A DNA stretch of 64,000 bases from Cohnella rhizoplanae. Lineage in GTDB: Bacteria > Bacillota > Bacilli > Paenibacillales > Paenibacillaceae. Below the pieces are notes generated by a model. The model saw only the letters and a program-made list of their open reading frames with translations, ran no database searches and had not been told where the DNA came from. A program made the position numbers and the translations under genes. Positions 1 to 9,975 of the stretch are shown here, piece by piece. The DNA is taken from contig NZ_CAOJCN010000022.1 in NCBI RefSeq assembly GCF_948329515.1, positions 23,037 through 87,036 of the forward strand, read 5' to 3'. How positions within the stretch are numbered: the first letter of the stretch is position 1; each line of letters begins with the position of its first letter.

Positions 1-143
1 TGTTCAGCGAAATCGGCCAAGTTGTTCAAGTGCTGCTTAGCTTGATCGGCGTATTGCAGGGAGTTGTTTGCTTCTTGAAATAAAGAACAAGCGCTTAGCG
101 TCATCGTGGACAGAACCAGTACTAGCATCATCCATTTCCTCAT
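1..143 (-). CDS. Small lipoprotein, DUF6376-like (partial, N-terminus only)
   Basis: The reverse strand from an ATG at 141-143 encodes a hydrophobic signal sequence ending in a lipobox (LSAC, Cys19), followed by an Asn/Gln-rich helix (LFQEANNSLQYADQAK). The gene runs off the left edge after about 47 codons. A purine-rich ribosome site (AGGAAGAGGT) precedes the ATG. The layout of a lipobox followed at once by an N-N-S-L-x-Y stretch resembles the small DUF6376 lipoproteins of Bacillus and Paenibacillus, whose function is unknown. It is presumably anchored to the outer face of the membrane. Family assignment rests on the N-terminus alone. Confidence 0.6.
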   Translation of the reverse strand, partial: MRKWMMLVLVLSTMTLSACSLFQEANNSLQYADQAKQHLNNLADFAE

Positions 144-274
144 GGAGTGACCTCTTCCTTTCCTAACGCAATCTTTTTCTTAATTTTTACTTATTTACGT
201 TTGTCAAGGAAAAAGGGTTTCATTCCCGTAGGTGAGGTTATTCCGGTTCCCGTCAATGTCTGACGCGTTGCGTA

Positions 275-337
275 GTTGATAAAAACAAAAACAAAACACC
301 GTGCAAGTAGCCCCCCGAAGCGGCACTTGCACGGTGT
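275..337 (-). terminator. Rho-independent terminator after the GH9 gene
   Basis: A perfect 13-bp inverted repeat (296-308 with 325-337, ACACCGTGCAAGT) lies 4 bases past the stop codon of the GH9 gene. On the minus strand it is followed by a T-rich tail (275-295). Confidence 0.85.
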
Positions 338-341
338 CCGT

Positions 342-2822
342 TCATTTAGCGTTTGCAAGCTGTTGAGCCGCCAACGCGATAAACATAAAGTGCGACGAGC
401 CGCCTCCCAGCACATATTCCACCTGCTGCCACAAATAAGGGAACACCAGCAGTTCAGGGAAATCGGGACGGATCAGCGCGGTACCGGATATAACGCCGCC
501 CGGAATATACGACCAATCGGCGCGGTTGAGTCCATACCCGACGGTTGCCGATTTGGCGCCTACGCCCGACGCAAACGACATCGTATTGGAGCCCGGATGG
601 CATCCCAAAACAAAGTTAAGGGCATTAAAGATCATCTCGGAATCAAATATCTCAGGATAAGCGCGGTGCAGGAAATAGTATTCATATCCCAGCTTCTGGA
701 TGCCCCATCCCGCTCCCCAGATATGCGGGCGATAAGGGATCCCGTAAGGCGTTTCAGCGCTTTGTCGCGCAAACTGCTCCTTCAAGGCCGGCAAAGCATC
801 GCGGATCTTCTTAGAAAACCCGGCGTCATTCATCTTGATCTCGGCTCGTGCGACCAACCAGCCCAGCTGATCGATCGACGCGACGATAAAATCGGCTTCG
901 GTCAGCAAGAAGTCTTGGTATTCTTGCTCGCCGGTCGTCAGGTATAATTCTGCTGCAGCATGTATTTTGGCCGTTCTGGCATCGCTTGTCCCGTTCGTAA
1001 CCTTAAAAATCTCGCGAGCCGCTTCTAAGGATTGTTCGCTTAACGTAGCGTTGAACGCTTTTAAAGCGCGGGAAGCGGCCGCCAGATGAGCGGCGGTCGA
1101 CAATTCGCGCGGCGGATTGTCTTCGGTGAATACCCAGCGTTCCGAAGCCATGCTTGCGCTGTCGCCAAGGTGAACGTATTGCCGAAGATCGTTCTCGATA
1201 ATCCCCCGATAAAGCCGTCCTAATGCGCGATAGGCGCCCACGACGGACAAGACGCCGTGCTCGATCTGCTGCAGAATATCGTTCTTGCCGTCGGGCTGGT
1301 GAATTTCGACGATTCGCTTGTCCTGATCGACGGTAGTCGCATCGTAATCCACATTAAAGGCTTCGTACGCGAGGGTCAGGGTATAGAATTCACCGGACTG
1401 CGACTCTACGCGGAGGTCAAAGTCGCCGGCATCGTGCCAGCCGCCCACGTTCAGACCCGGAACGAAGTCGCCCGGTTTGTAGTCGGTCAGCGTAGACGGA
1501 CCTTGCTCATATCCGTCAAAGTGATTCAGATTGACCGGAGCCATCCGGGCATCATGTTCATGACAGTCTCCATGCCACACGCGATATTTTTCGCTTACCC
1601 GCATATGGCACATTTGTACGGGAAGAAAATACTCCAGCACCGGCTGCCAGACGCCTCGATCGTATACGTCGCCGGCGATCCGGAAGACGGACGACGCCGA
1701 AGAACCATATTGGACCTTGTACAGCCCTTCCTCCTTGATATCCGTAAATTCGAACTTCAAGTAGCGATAGCGGAGGAAGGGTCCCCATTCCTCTCCTTCA
1801 GACGAGAAGACTTCTTTTTCTCCGTTCTCCGTTATTTTGTAAAGAACAAGCTTCTCGCGCTGGTGGGCGCGTTGGTCAAGTTCAATGATCGCCGTCTTCG
1901 TTTGGTTGGGATGATACCCGACCTGCGAAGTTTGCACGACGGCCGGATAGATCCAATCTACGACGACATGGGGCGTAATGACCCATTCAATCGCACGGTC
2001 GGTAGCGCCAGCCGGCACTTCGCTGCTAATCACAAACCAGCCGTTGTTGTGGTTCATGCGTCCATCGTATAACATTAGTTCCGTCCCCTGGCTCTCGATG
2101 GTAAAGCGGTTGTAAGGATCGTCGGGCCGCACCGTAAAACGTTTTCCAATCGCATACGGCTGTGCGATGAGATCGTCGGCAACGATGGGGTTGTATTCCG
2201 CGTTGTTGCCGGACAGAAGTTTAATATCCGCTTTCGCATCGGGCTCGCTATAGTTCCCGGGATACGCATGATTGGACGGCTGCGACAATACCGGACCGTT
2301 CGGCTGCTCCGGAAAAATGCCCGAATGGTTGTCCATGATCCAAGGCTTGCCGAACAGCGCGCCGGGAAACAGCTCCAGGTTAAAACAGATTTTGCCGACG
2401 AACTTGTCCGGGATCGGTCGATCCAAATGAACGGTCACTTTGACCGACGCGCCTTCGCCCTGGACGATGACCTTGTAATTGAACTCGAAATCCGGATAGA
2501 TCATCGGATTAAAGCCTTTTAAGTGCTTCGAGGCGTCCGGGAAACGCAGCGAAGTGGTAATCGAATTCGCCGATTCATCCAGCTCGCGCTCGCCCTGCTT
2601 GGGTACCGGCTGCCATTGTCCGGGCGTCTGCTCGAAGCGTATGTCCCCGTTCGTAGCGACGCGATTGCCGTGCATGATGATGCTTACGCCGGATTGATGC
2701 CCTTCCGGATAAATATCGTCGAAGGCCATGACATCCACGCCCAAGTTTTGAAAATAGCCGTTGGCCTGGTTTAACCTGAACCCCTGATGGTCGAAGCTCG
2801 TGGAATCGCTTCCTTTTCCCAT
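342..2822 (-). CDS. Cytoplasmic glycoside hydrolase family 9 enzyme
   Basis: This 826-residue protein has the C-terminal GH9 (alpha/alpha)6 catalytic domain: the DAGD motif at about residues 464-467 (GGWHDAGDFD), and a C-terminal block with NFVLGCHPG and VEYVLGGGSSH, the latter carrying the catalytic Glu. A CelD_N-type Ig-like module lies at about 293-383 (SQVGYHPNQ). The first 290 residues are an additional beta-rich domain. There is no signal peptide, so it probably acts inside the cell on oligosaccharides imported by the upstream ABC transporter. The family cleaves beta-1,4-glucans and related beta-glycosides; the exact substrate cannot be read here. The start is supported by AGGAGG 13 bases upstream. 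It is the last gene of the YesMN/ABC locus. Confidence 0.85.
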   Translation of the reverse strand: MGKGSDSTSFDHQGFRLNQANGYFQNLGVDVMAFDDIYPEGHQSGVSIIMHGNRVATNGDIRFEQTPGQWQPVPKQGERELDESANSITTSLRFPDASKHLKGFNPMIYPDFEFNYKVIVQGEGASVKVTVHLDRPIPDKFVGKICFNLELFPGALFGKPWIMDNHSGIFPEQPNGPVLSQPSNHAYPGNYSEPDAKADIKLLSGNNAEYNPIVADDLIAQPYAIGKRFTVRPDDPYNRFTIESQGTELMLYDGRMNHNNGWFVISSEVPAGATDRAIEWVITPHVVVDWIYPAVVQTSQVGYHPNQTKTAIIELDQRAHQREKLVLYKITENGEKEVFSSEGEEWGPFLRYRYLKFEFTDIKEEGLYKVQYGSSASSVFRIAGDVYDRGVWQPVLEYFLPVQMCHMRVSEKYRVWHGDCHEHDARMAPVNLNHFDGYEQGPSTLTDYKPGDFVPGLNVGGWHDAGDFDLRVESQSGEFYTLTLAYEAFNVDYDATTVDQDKRIVEIHQPDGKNDILQQIEHGVLSVVGAYRALGRLYRGIIENDLRQYVHLGDSASMASERWVFTEDNPPRELSTAAHLAAASRALKAFNATLSEQSLEAAREIFKVTNGTSDARTAKIHAAAELYLTTGEQEYQDFLLTEADFIVASIDQLGWLVARAEIKMNDAGFSKKIRDALPALKEQFARQSAETPYGIPYRPHIWGAGWGIQKLGYEYYFLHRAYPEIFDSEMIFNALNFVLGCHPGSNTMSFASGVGAKSATVGYGLNRADWSYIPGGVISGTALIRPDFPELLVFPYLWQQVEYVLGGGSSHFMFIALAAQQLANAK

Positions 2823-3027
2823 GATGTGCTTGCGCCTCCTTATGTAGACTCCTGACCCTGATCATAATATAGCCGAGGTCCTCATGCACAGGTAAATACC
2901 GGGAATATCGAAGTTGCTGAATGACGGCTGGTGGGCCGCCATATGTTCGCTTCCCTGAAGCACGGAAGCAGCGAAGGAGCCGTCCTTCGGTCATGGGGAT
3001 GAATTCAGGACAGCCCCCTCGATTACC

Positions 3028-5577
3028 TCACCCGGGAACCTCGGACGCTGTCGGCGCATGCGTCTCGCCGAATGGATCCGTGGAGGCGAATGAGAATTTA
3101 ACGGCGTCGGCAATCGTATACTGGGACGTGGACGTTATTTTTACATACTGATCCGTCCCTGTCTCGAACGGGTATGCGCCGATCCATACCCATTGATTGC
3201 CGTTCGTCTGCTGATTCACGGTTTTCGTCGTATCGATCCCGCCGTCATAGGCAATTTCCAGATGGGCGGATGCCGTACGGTCCGCGCTTGCATTCCATAG
3301 CATATAGACATTGTACTCGCCCGGAACCGTCACGGTCGGCGTCCACGTCGCCTGCTTGCCCGACACTTTGTTGTTGTGGACATAGTCTTCTCCAAAGCGG
3401 GATGCCGAGTAGGTGCTCGTCACCCAGCCCGCGCTGGCGGCAAATCCGGCGTCCCGATTGTCGACGATAAGGTCAATCGGATCCTCCGGCTCATTCGGAT
3501 CCGTGGCGCTCAGGTGAACGGCTTCCAGACCGGCATTGGTCGTTTTCATGACGCTTATCATATCGGCATAGGGCTGATCCTGCTGGTTGAGCAGTCCGAT
3601 GTTGTAATTCTCGCCATCCCTCCGTCCGCTTACGGCTTGATCATAGTAAGAGAACCACCCGGAGCCCACGAACAGCGGATTACGCAATTGACCTTCCACA
3701 AAAGCTTTGTAGCTAAGTCCCCTGTCCGCGATCGTCGGAACGCTCGTTGCCACATTTACCGCAGACAGACCGTGCAGAGGCGCGCTGAACGTATATTCCA
3801 GGTTGAGCAATGGTTTGCCGAAGCCCTGATATCTTGCGATCCAATTGGGGTCGTTCGTATAGTTGTCGACGGAGAACGCGTCGACGAATTCCATCGCTGC
3901 CGCATCCCAATCGAGGCTGGTGCGCCAAGTCGGAACGATCGCCGAGCCGAGAAACAAATGGTTCGTGTCGTACCGGGCGATGATGGTCTTGATCGTCGTG
4001 TAAAATTGGTTGGCCGCCAGCTTGATATAGGCCGATACGTCCGCGGCCGGGACCTTGGACAGCGAGATCGGAACCGCTTTCAAAGCTTCGAACGATGACG
4101 CGTTCGTTCCTAATAGCTGATTAACCTCCGCGAGATTCTGGTTATGCCGCTCGGCGAACATCTCGACGAACCTTGCCTTCGCGGGCGAATCCGCGCCGAA
4201 ACCCAGTACCTTGCCGACGATATCGGCATTCCAGCCGGCCTCGTTGTCATACGTGTACCCGATGAGCCAAGGATCGTTCGCCGCCGCTTGGAGCTGCTGC
4301 TGGTTCGCAGCCTCGATGATCGATTCGGCCTGCGGATCGAACACATCGTACGCCCAGTCGATTTTTCTCAGCGTGGGCGGGTCTTGCAGCACCCAAATAT
4401 AAGGAAACGTAATCGTATTCGGCATCGTCCACTTGCTGAACGCGTTGAACCCCCAATCGATCAATCGCTTTTTCGTGATATCCTCCCACTTGGTCTCATA
4501 ATCGCTGCCGTATTTTCGCATCACGTTGGCCGTCACGAAGCTGACCCGTTCGCCGTTGGCGTCATTGAAGTAGGCATCCGCATAGAGAGTCGGGTCGGGG
4601 AGCTCCTCGAACACCCTTCGGGGCGTCCCGTCCGCTTTTTTCAGCGGCGTTCCGTATCCCCATTCCCAGATGCTGGTGGCATCGACGCCTTTCAAAATAA
4701 ACGGGTACCCGTCGGGCGTTATAAACCACCAGATGCCGTCGATTTGCTGAAGCCTGAAGTAACCGCTTGCGGTTTGCATCTCCATCTCTTTAAATCCCCC
4801 GTACGGATCGTAGATATCCGAATCCAGCTCGACGTCCGCGAGCGCGGCGGCTTCTGCCGCATACTCCTGCTGCAGCTGCGCGTCCGACGTCACCTTGCCC
4901 GGCCAGTCCTCATAGATCCACTGCCCATACCGGTCCGCCATTAAGGCGTCCTTTTTCATCTCGGCCTGCAGATGCGGAATGGTGAGCGCAGGTCCGGGAC
5001 TTTGCCCTTCCTCGCCGACGCCGCGATAAATCTGCACCTCGCTCAGCGGAATGTGCTGGTAGGCATGAGACCGCTTCATGTCGATGACGATAAACCGGGC
5101 GGCCGCGTCATGAAGCGGAAAGTTTACGGCGTAATTGAGCGCGGTTCCGGTTTTGACGTGTTTTCCCGCAAGATAATAATAGTCCGCATTCGCCTCCGAC
5201 CGGTATTTAACGTTGATTTCCTTGAATCCCCAGTAAGCATTGGGTGAATTCATGACGACGTTGATCCGGTCCAGCGGATAATCCTTGAGCAGATCGATGA
5301 CGACCTGAACCGTGCCGGGCAAGCTTCCGTTACCCATCCATCCTGCATAGGTCGTCGTCGATCCGTCGAGCAGCTTGCCCGTCGACGCCGGGATGATGCC
5401 CGTTGCGTTGTAGTCCGGGGAATTCCCCGCGTTCGGCGCAAGGCTGTAATAATAGTTGCCGGTCCGGAGCACGGTTCCGGGAGATTCGCCGTGTGTGCCC
5501 GCGGCAGGGAGAAAACCGGCTGTCAATACGAAGGCCAGGAGGAGCGGCCAAAAACGAAACGGATGACGGGTTTCCAT
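3028..5577 (-). CDS. Secreted agarase-like glycoside hydrolase with discoidin-like and golvesin-type domains
   Basis: The protein is 849 residues from the ATG at 5575-5577, which has GGGGAGG upstream; a longer reading from 5634 lacks this site. It has a signal peptide (residues 1-27), an F5/8-type discoidin-like carbohydrate-binding region (about 60-190), and a TIM-barrel glycosidase (about 270-690). The barrel has a GYTYDNE motif (probable acid/base Glu446) and a strand-end NLEYTF (probable nucleophile Glu594). A golvesin C-terminal-like beta domain follows (about 720-845). The WWFITPDGYPF segment is typical of proteins annotated as beta-agarase/GH50-like, but the substrate need not be agarose. 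It probably attacks a polymer outside the cell and feeds the adjacent sugar ABC transporter. Confidence 0.7.
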   Translation of the reverse strand: METRHPFRFWPLLLAFVLTAGFLPAAGTHGESPGTVLRTGNYYYSLAPNAGNSPDYNATGIIPASTGKLLDGSTTTYAGWMGNGSLPGTVQVVIDLLKDYPLDRINVVMNSPNAYWGFKEINVKYRSEANADYYYLAGKHVKTGTALNYAVNFPLHDAAARFIVIDMKRSHAYQHIPLSEVQIYRGVGEEGQSPGPALTIPHLQAEMKKDALMADRYGQWIYEDWPGKVTSDAQLQQEYAAEAAALADVELDSDIYDPYGGFKEMEMQTASGYFRLQQIDGIWWFITPDGYPFILKGVDATSIWEWGYGTPLKKADGTPRRVFEELPDPTLYADAYFNDANGERVSFVTANVMRKYGSDYETKWEDITKKRLIDWGFNAFSKWTMPNTITFPYIWVLQDPPTLRKIDWAYDVFDPQAESIIEAANQQQLQAAANDPWLIGYTYDNEAGWNADIVGKVLGFGADSPAKARFVEMFAERHNQNLAEVNQLLGTNASSFEALKAVPISLSKVPAADVSAYIKLAANQFYTTIKTIIARYDTNHLFLGSAIVPTWRTSLDWDAAAMEFVDAFSVDNYTNDPNWIARYQGFGKPLLNLEYTFSAPLHGLSAVNVATSVPTIADRGLSYKAFVEGQLRNPLFVGSGWFSYYDQAVSGRRDGENYNIGLLNQQDQPYADMISVMKTTNAGLEAVHLSATDPNEPEDPIDLIVDNRDAGFAASAGWVTSTYSASRFGEDYVHNNKVSGKQATWTPTVTVPGEYNVYMLWNASADRTASAHLEIAYDGGIDTTKTVNQQTNGNQWVWIGAYPFETGTDQYVKITSTSQYTIADAVKFSFASTDPFGETHAPTASEVPG

Positions 5578-5685
5578 GATGTATTCGCCTCCCCATAGTG
5601 TCTTGCTTATCGCAAGGATAAAAAAAGAAAGCACGGTAGACGGGATTCGTCTGCAGTGCTTTCTGCGAAATAATCTGCGGGTTCA

Positions 5686-6501
5686 TCAGACCTGGTACAG
5701 CGCCTTGAGCGGCACCATGGATTCCTGCGGAACGTAATACTTGAACTTGTCGTCGCTGATCTCGCCGAGCAGCTGACGCCGGATCGGGTCCGCGCCTTCG
5801 AGCAGCTTCCCGGACGCTTGATGATAATCGATCGGCCGCATCCAGATCGGACTGTAGCCCATGAACAGCTGACGGCGGGTAAACGAAGACGTATTCGGAG
5901 CGCCTGCGTGCCATACGTTCTGCGCGAACAAGAACGCATCTCCGGGTTTGCCGCACAGCTGCACCTCATCCTCGAGCGCGATTTTGACGTCTTTATGATT
6001 GGGGTTAAAGGGCTTTCTATGACTTCCCGGGATCAGCTTCGTATTGCCGCGGTTCGGCTCCGACATATCGCTCAGCACGTAGCAGACCTTAATATAGTAC
6101 GTCGCGGTCAGTCCGTTCGTTTTCGGGAACTTCGGATGCGGACCGTCCTGATGCCAATCGATAAAGCTGCTCGTCGCCGTCTTCTTCAGCTCGGGATTCG
6201 GCTTTCTCACCGTCAGATGCGAGATGTGGAGTTGGATATTGTAGCCTAGCAGGTTAACGACCAGCGGCAGAATCGTCGGCTCGTCGATCAGAGATAGAAA
6301 CGCCGGATGACGTTCCACGCTGTTATAAATATTGTAAGACAGACTCTCCTCTTCCTCCGCCAAGACGGCGTCCACCGCTTCGTTCAGCCGCCGTACCCGA
6401 TCCTCGTTTAAGATGCCGGGCAGCAGCAGATAGCCTTGTTCCTCGAACTGGCTTTTCAACGCCGGTATATCCAACTGTATGCGTTCGCTCTCTTGATTCA
6501 C
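5686..6501 (-). CDS. Phytanoyl-CoA dioxygenase (PhyH) family protein
   Basis: This 271-residue protein belongs to the non-haem Fe(II)/2-oxoglutarate oxygenase family. The 2-His-1-Asp iron triad is visible as H117xD119 (DWHQDGPH) and distal H198 (NVWHAG), with Arg209/210 in position to bind 2-oxoglutarate. The start is GTG with GGAGG nine bases upstream. It lies 22 bp after the sugar-binding lipoprotein gene and before two glycosidase genes, so it is probably co-transcribed with a polysaccharide uptake system. The substrate is unknown; demethylation or hydroxylation of a decorated sugar is a guess. Confidence 0.8.
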   Translation of the reverse strand: MNQESERIQLDIPALKSQFEEQGYLLLPGILNEDRVRRLNEAVDAVLAEEEESLSYNIYNSVERHPAFLSLIDEPTILPLVVNLLGYNIQLHISHLTVRKPNPELKKTATSSFIDWHQDGPHPKFPKTNGLTATYYIKVCYVLSDMSEPNRGNTKLIPGSHRKPFNPNHKDVKIALEDEVQLCGKPGDAFLFAQNVWHAGAPNTSSFTRRQLFMGYSPIWMRPIDYHQASGKLLEGADPIRRQLLGEISDDKFKYYVPQESMVPLKALYQV

Positions 6502-6523
6502 GTCCGCGCACCTCCAGCTTTAA

Positions 6524-8116
6524 TCACTTGCTTCCGTAGCCGAGCGCGGCGAGCTGCTCTTGAGCCGCATCCATGAACAGCTTATACTGCATCGTCGTCT
6601 CCAGCGTCTTCAGGAATTTGTCGTACTCGCCGAGATCCCGCTGCCCGTACGCAAACTTCGCCAGCTCCTCTTTGATATACCGGTCGGCGTCGGAGGCGAC
6701 GTAACCCTCGGGCATATCCACGAAGCCATTCAACGTTTGAATTCTCGGCTGATTGTTGGCGAATTTGATAAATTCAGCCTGCGGCACGAATTTGGTCTGC
6801 AGGTAACTCATTTCGGGACGGCCGGTAAACTGATACAGCCACGAATAGCCGACTTCGCTCGCCTTATCCGTCATCACGACTTTGTCGCCGTCCTTCGTAT
6901 AGTGCGTTCCTTCGACGCCGAACTGCACGAGCAGCGATCCGCCTTTCGGATCGGACACGTAATTCAGCAGATCGAACACGCGCTGCAGCTTTTCCGGGTC
7001 CTTCTCGAGCGCCTTCGGGATCGCGTACCGTCCCGGCGTATTGCCGATTTCCCAGGATCCGTCGAATTTTCCGGCAGGACCTGCCGGCGGCTCGATCGGA
7101 ATCCATTCCGCGTTCGGATTAACCGCCTTGATCTGCTCGATCATGTTCTCCTTCGTCATGTTCGGCCAGTCGATCCAGACAATGCCGGCCTGGCCTTTGA
7201 ACGCCTTCTCCTGGTGCTGCAGCGCCGTGTTGGCGAGCAGCTCCGGATCGACGGAGCCCGTCGCGATCATATCCTTGATGAAGGCGAGCGCGGCCTTCAT
7301 GTCCGGATCGTACAGCGCGTTCACGATCTTGCCGTCTTTTTCGTAGACCGAGCCCGGGCTGCCGACGCCGAAGGCGCCGAATACCGGCGCGAACGCCCCG
7401 TTCAGCTCGGCTCCCGTTAGGCCGAACGTATCCTTCTTGCCGTTCTTGTCCGGATCGTCGTTCGTAAAGGCGGCTGCGACGGCCTTCAAGTCCTCAATGG
7501 TTTTCGGCACCTCCAGATTCAGACTGGCGAGCCAATCCTTGCGGATGAAGTACGTGTTGTAAGGAATTTGCGAGCTTTTGGATATTGCGTAAATTTTCCC
7601 GTCGACCGCCCCCTTCTTGACGTTTTCCTCTCCGATAAAATCCTTGACCTGCCCAAGCCGGTCCATATAGGGCGTTAGATCCAGAAGGAGTCCCTGCTTG
7701 GAAAATTCGAGCAGCTGCTGCCGGTCGAGCGCGAACAAATCCGGAAAGTTGCCGGATGCCATCCGGACGTTCAGCTGATTTTTGTAGTCGTCGCCGGATC
7801 CGTATACGGTCAGGTTAAAATCGACGTTCAGCGCTTGGTCCAATTCCTTCTTGATAATGTCCTGATCCGGCGTTGGCAGATTATTGCCGACTTCAATGAC
7901 CTCCAGCTTGATCTTTTTTCCGGAAGCGCCGCTTGCCGAGGGAGATGCGGAATCGGTGCTTGCCGAGGGCGATGCAGCCGGCGATGCAGACGGCGAGCTT
8001 GAAGGCGACGACGAGGCTTCGCTGTCGCCTCCGTTGCCGCACCCTGAGACGACGGCGGCTAGCAGCGCGAATGACGTCAAGATTGCGGAAGTCCGTTTCA
8101 TTGAATTCGAGGACAT
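6524..8116 (-). CDS. Sugar ABC transporter substrate-binding lipoprotein (LplA-like)
   Basis: This 530-residue extracellular solute-binding protein has a signal peptide and lipobox (VVSGC, Cys26), a low-complexity Ser/Ala/Pro linker (about 30-65), then a family-1-type binding domain. Size and features match LplA/YtcQ-like proteins of the CUT1 group, which bind oligosaccharides for two-permease importers lacking a dedicated ATPase gene. It follows the permease genes directly and is translated from the first ATG (AAAGGGG upstream). No ATPase gene is present nearby, as usual when a shared MsmK-type ATPase serves the system. Confidence 0.9.
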   Translation of the reverse strand: MSSNSMKRTSAILTSFALLAAVVSGCGNGGDSEASSSPSSSPSASPAASPSASTDSASPSASGASGKKIKLEVIEVGNNLPTPDQDIIKKELDQALNVDFNLTVYGSGDDYKNQLNVRMASGNFPDLFALDRQQLLEFSKQGLLLDLTPYMDRLGQVKDFIGEENVKKGAVDGKIYAISKSSQIPYNTYFIRKDWLASLNLEVPKTIEDLKAVAAAFTNDDPDKNGKKDTFGLTGAELNGAFAPVFGAFGVGSPGSVYEKDGKIVNALYDPDMKAALAFIKDMIATGSVDPELLANTALQHQEKAFKGQAGIVWIDWPNMTKENMIEQIKAVNPNAEWIPIEPPAGPAGKFDGSWEIGNTPGRYAIPKALEKDPEKLQRVFDLLNYVSDPKGGSLLVQFGVEGTHYTKDGDKVVMTDKASEVGYSWLYQFTGRPEMSYLQTKFVPQAEFIKFANNQPRIQTLNGFVDMPEGYVASDADRYIKEELAKFAYGQRDLGEYDKFLKTLETTMQYKLFMDAAQEQLAALGYGSK

Positions 8117-8187
8117 GGCGAACCCCTTTCATACGCTATATTGGAGCGGCCGCCTTCCGTCTGGCCAGTAACCGGACGGCGGCCGCT

Positions 8188-9048
8188 TTACCCTTTGATC
8201 GAGCCGAGCAGCATACCCTTCGTAAAGTACTTTTGGATAAACGGATAAACGATAAGCACGGGCAGGCTGGCGATCATAACGGAGGCCATCTGCATGGTCT
8301 GCGTGGGCGTGATATTGTCGGCATTCTCGAGCGGCTGCTGGCTCTGCATCAGAATCTCCCGCACGATCACCTGCAGCGGGAACAGCGTCCGGTCGGTCAC
8401 GTAGAATATAGCCTGGAAAAATTCGTTCCAGTGGCCGACGAGGTAGAACAAACCGATGGTCATGATCACGGGAATCGACAGCGGCGCTACGATCTGGAAC
8501 AGGATGCGGAATTCTTTGGCCCCGTCCAAGCGGGCGGATTCGAACAGCTCCTCGGGCAATCCTTCGAAAAAGCTTTTCATGATCAGGACGTTGAAGCTCC
8601 AGATGGCGTTCGGCAGAATCATCGCCCAGACCGAGTCGATCAATCCGACGGACTTGACGATCAGGTAGGTCGGAATGAGTCCGCCGCTGAAGATAAGCGT
8701 AAAGACGATCATTAGCAACACGAGCCGGCGTCCGGGCAGATTTTTGCGGCTGAGCGGATACGCCATCAGGCCCGTTAATATCAGATTGATCGCGGTGCCG
8801 ACGACGGTGATCAGCACGGTAATCTTGAACGCCTGCGGCAGATTCGACTGCGTCAGCAGCGTCTTGTACGCCGAGAACGTCACGTCTCTGGGGATGAGGA
8901 TGAATCCGCCGTTGCGGAGCACCTCTCCGAAGGGCGTGATCGATACGGAGACGACGTACAGAATCGGAAATATGGCGAGCAGGGCGCAAAATACGAGAAT
9001 GGCATAAACGGCGACGTTGAAGATTTTGTCATCCAGGCCCTTTACCAT
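8188..9048 (-). CDS. Carbohydrate ABC transporter permease (LplC/YtcP-like)
   Basis: This multi-spanning CUT1 permease of about 286 residues has six predicted hydrophobic segments and the cytoplasmic EAA loop (ELFESARLDGAKEF) that contacts the ATPase. The ATG at 9046-9048 overlaps the stop of the preceding permease gene (ATGGTAA), indicating translational coupling; an in-frame ATG at 9063 is an alternative. It forms the translocation pore with the neighbouring permease and takes ligand from the 6524-8116 lipoprotein. Confidence 0.9.
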   Translation of the reverse strand: MVKGLDDKIFNVAVYAILVFCALLAIFPILYVVSVSITPFGEVLRNGGFILIPRDVTFSAYKTLLTQSNLPQAFKITVLITVVGTAINLILTGLMAYPLSRKNLPGRRLVLLMIVFTLIFSGGLIPTYLIVKSVGLIDSVWAMILPNAIWSFNVLIMKSFFEGLPEELFESARLDGAKEFRILFQIVAPLSIPVIMTIGLFYLVGHWNEFFQAIFYVTDRTLFPLQVIVREILMQSQQPLENADNITPTQTMQMASVMIASLPVLIVYPFIQKYFTKGMLLGSIKG

Positions 9049-9944
9049 ATCCCTTCCCCCCATCTCTTCGCCACGTTGTTCGCAAGCAGGACAAGCGCCA
9101 TGCCGATCAGCGACTTGAACAATCCGACGGCGGAGGCGAGGCTGAAGTTCAGCTGCTGAAGACCCGTGCGGTACACCCAGGTGTCCAAGATATCCGCGAC
9201 CGGGTAAACCTGGATGTTGTAGAGAATATAAATCTGATCAAAGCCGGCATCGAGCAGATGGCCCAGCTTTAATATAAAGAGCAGGATGATCACGCTCCGG
9301 ATACCCGGGATCGTAATGTGCCAGATCATGCGGAGCCTGCCCGCGCCATCGACTTTTGCCGCTTCGTACAGCGTCGGATCGATGCCCGCCATGGCCGCCA
9401 GATAGATAATCGCGCCCCATCCGAGATTCTGCCAAACCTCCGAGCCGACGAGCACGCTTCGAAACGTATGGGTCGACGTGAGGAACGGATAGGAGCTTCC
9501 GCCGGCCTCGACGATCCAGCGGTTGACGATGCCGCCGTTTTGCGAGAACAGCGCGATCAGGATACCGAAGATGATCACCCAGGACAGAAAATGCGGCATA
9601 TAAGTCAGCGTCTGCACGATGGCGCGGAGCCAGCGGATCCGGCACTCGTTCAGCAGCAGCGCGAGCAGGATCGGCGGGATGGTGCCCCAGACGAGCTTGT
9701 ATAGGCTGATCAACAGCGTATTCCTCAGCAATTCCCCGAAGTAGGGCGACTGGTAGAACGTCTCGAAATGCTTGTACCAGGGATTCGCCCAGGGGCTGCG
9801 CAGGATGCCGTCCATCAACGAGAAATCCTTGAACGCGATGATCATGCCGTACATCGGAAAGTACCGGAAGACGAGGTAAAATAATACGCCGGGCAGCAGC
9901 ATGACATAAAAAGGCCAATATTTTCGCAGGGCAGTTAGCGCCAT
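9042..9944 (-). CDS. Carbohydrate ABC transporter permease (LplB-like)
   Basis: This 300-residue CUT1 permease begins with the typical YWPFYVMLLPG first helix and contains the EAA motif (LYEAAKVDGAGRL). A strong ribosome site (GAGGAGGAAAGT) precedes the ATG. It is the first gene of the transporter part of the operon, 129 bp after the sensor kinase gene. A cre-like site lies in that gap, so the transporter may be separately expressed and subject to catabolite repression. Confidence 0.92.
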   Translation of the reverse strand: MALTALRKYWPFYVMLLPGVLFYLVFRYFPMYGMIIAFKDFSLMDGILRSPWANPWYKHFETFYQSPYFGELLRNTLLISLYKLVWGTIPPILLALLLNECRIRWLRAIVQTLTYMPHFLSWVIIFGILIALFSQNGGIVNRWIVEAGGSSYPFLTSTHTFRSVLVGSEVWQNLGWGAIIYLAAMAGIDPTLYEAAKVDGAGRLRMIWHITIPGIRSVIILLFILKLGHLLDAGFDQIYILYNIQVYPVADILDTWVYRTGLQQLNFSLASAVGLFKSLIGMALVLLANNVAKRWGEGIW

Positions 9945-9975
9945 ACTTTCCTCCTCTCAGATCGCTCGGCTTCGG

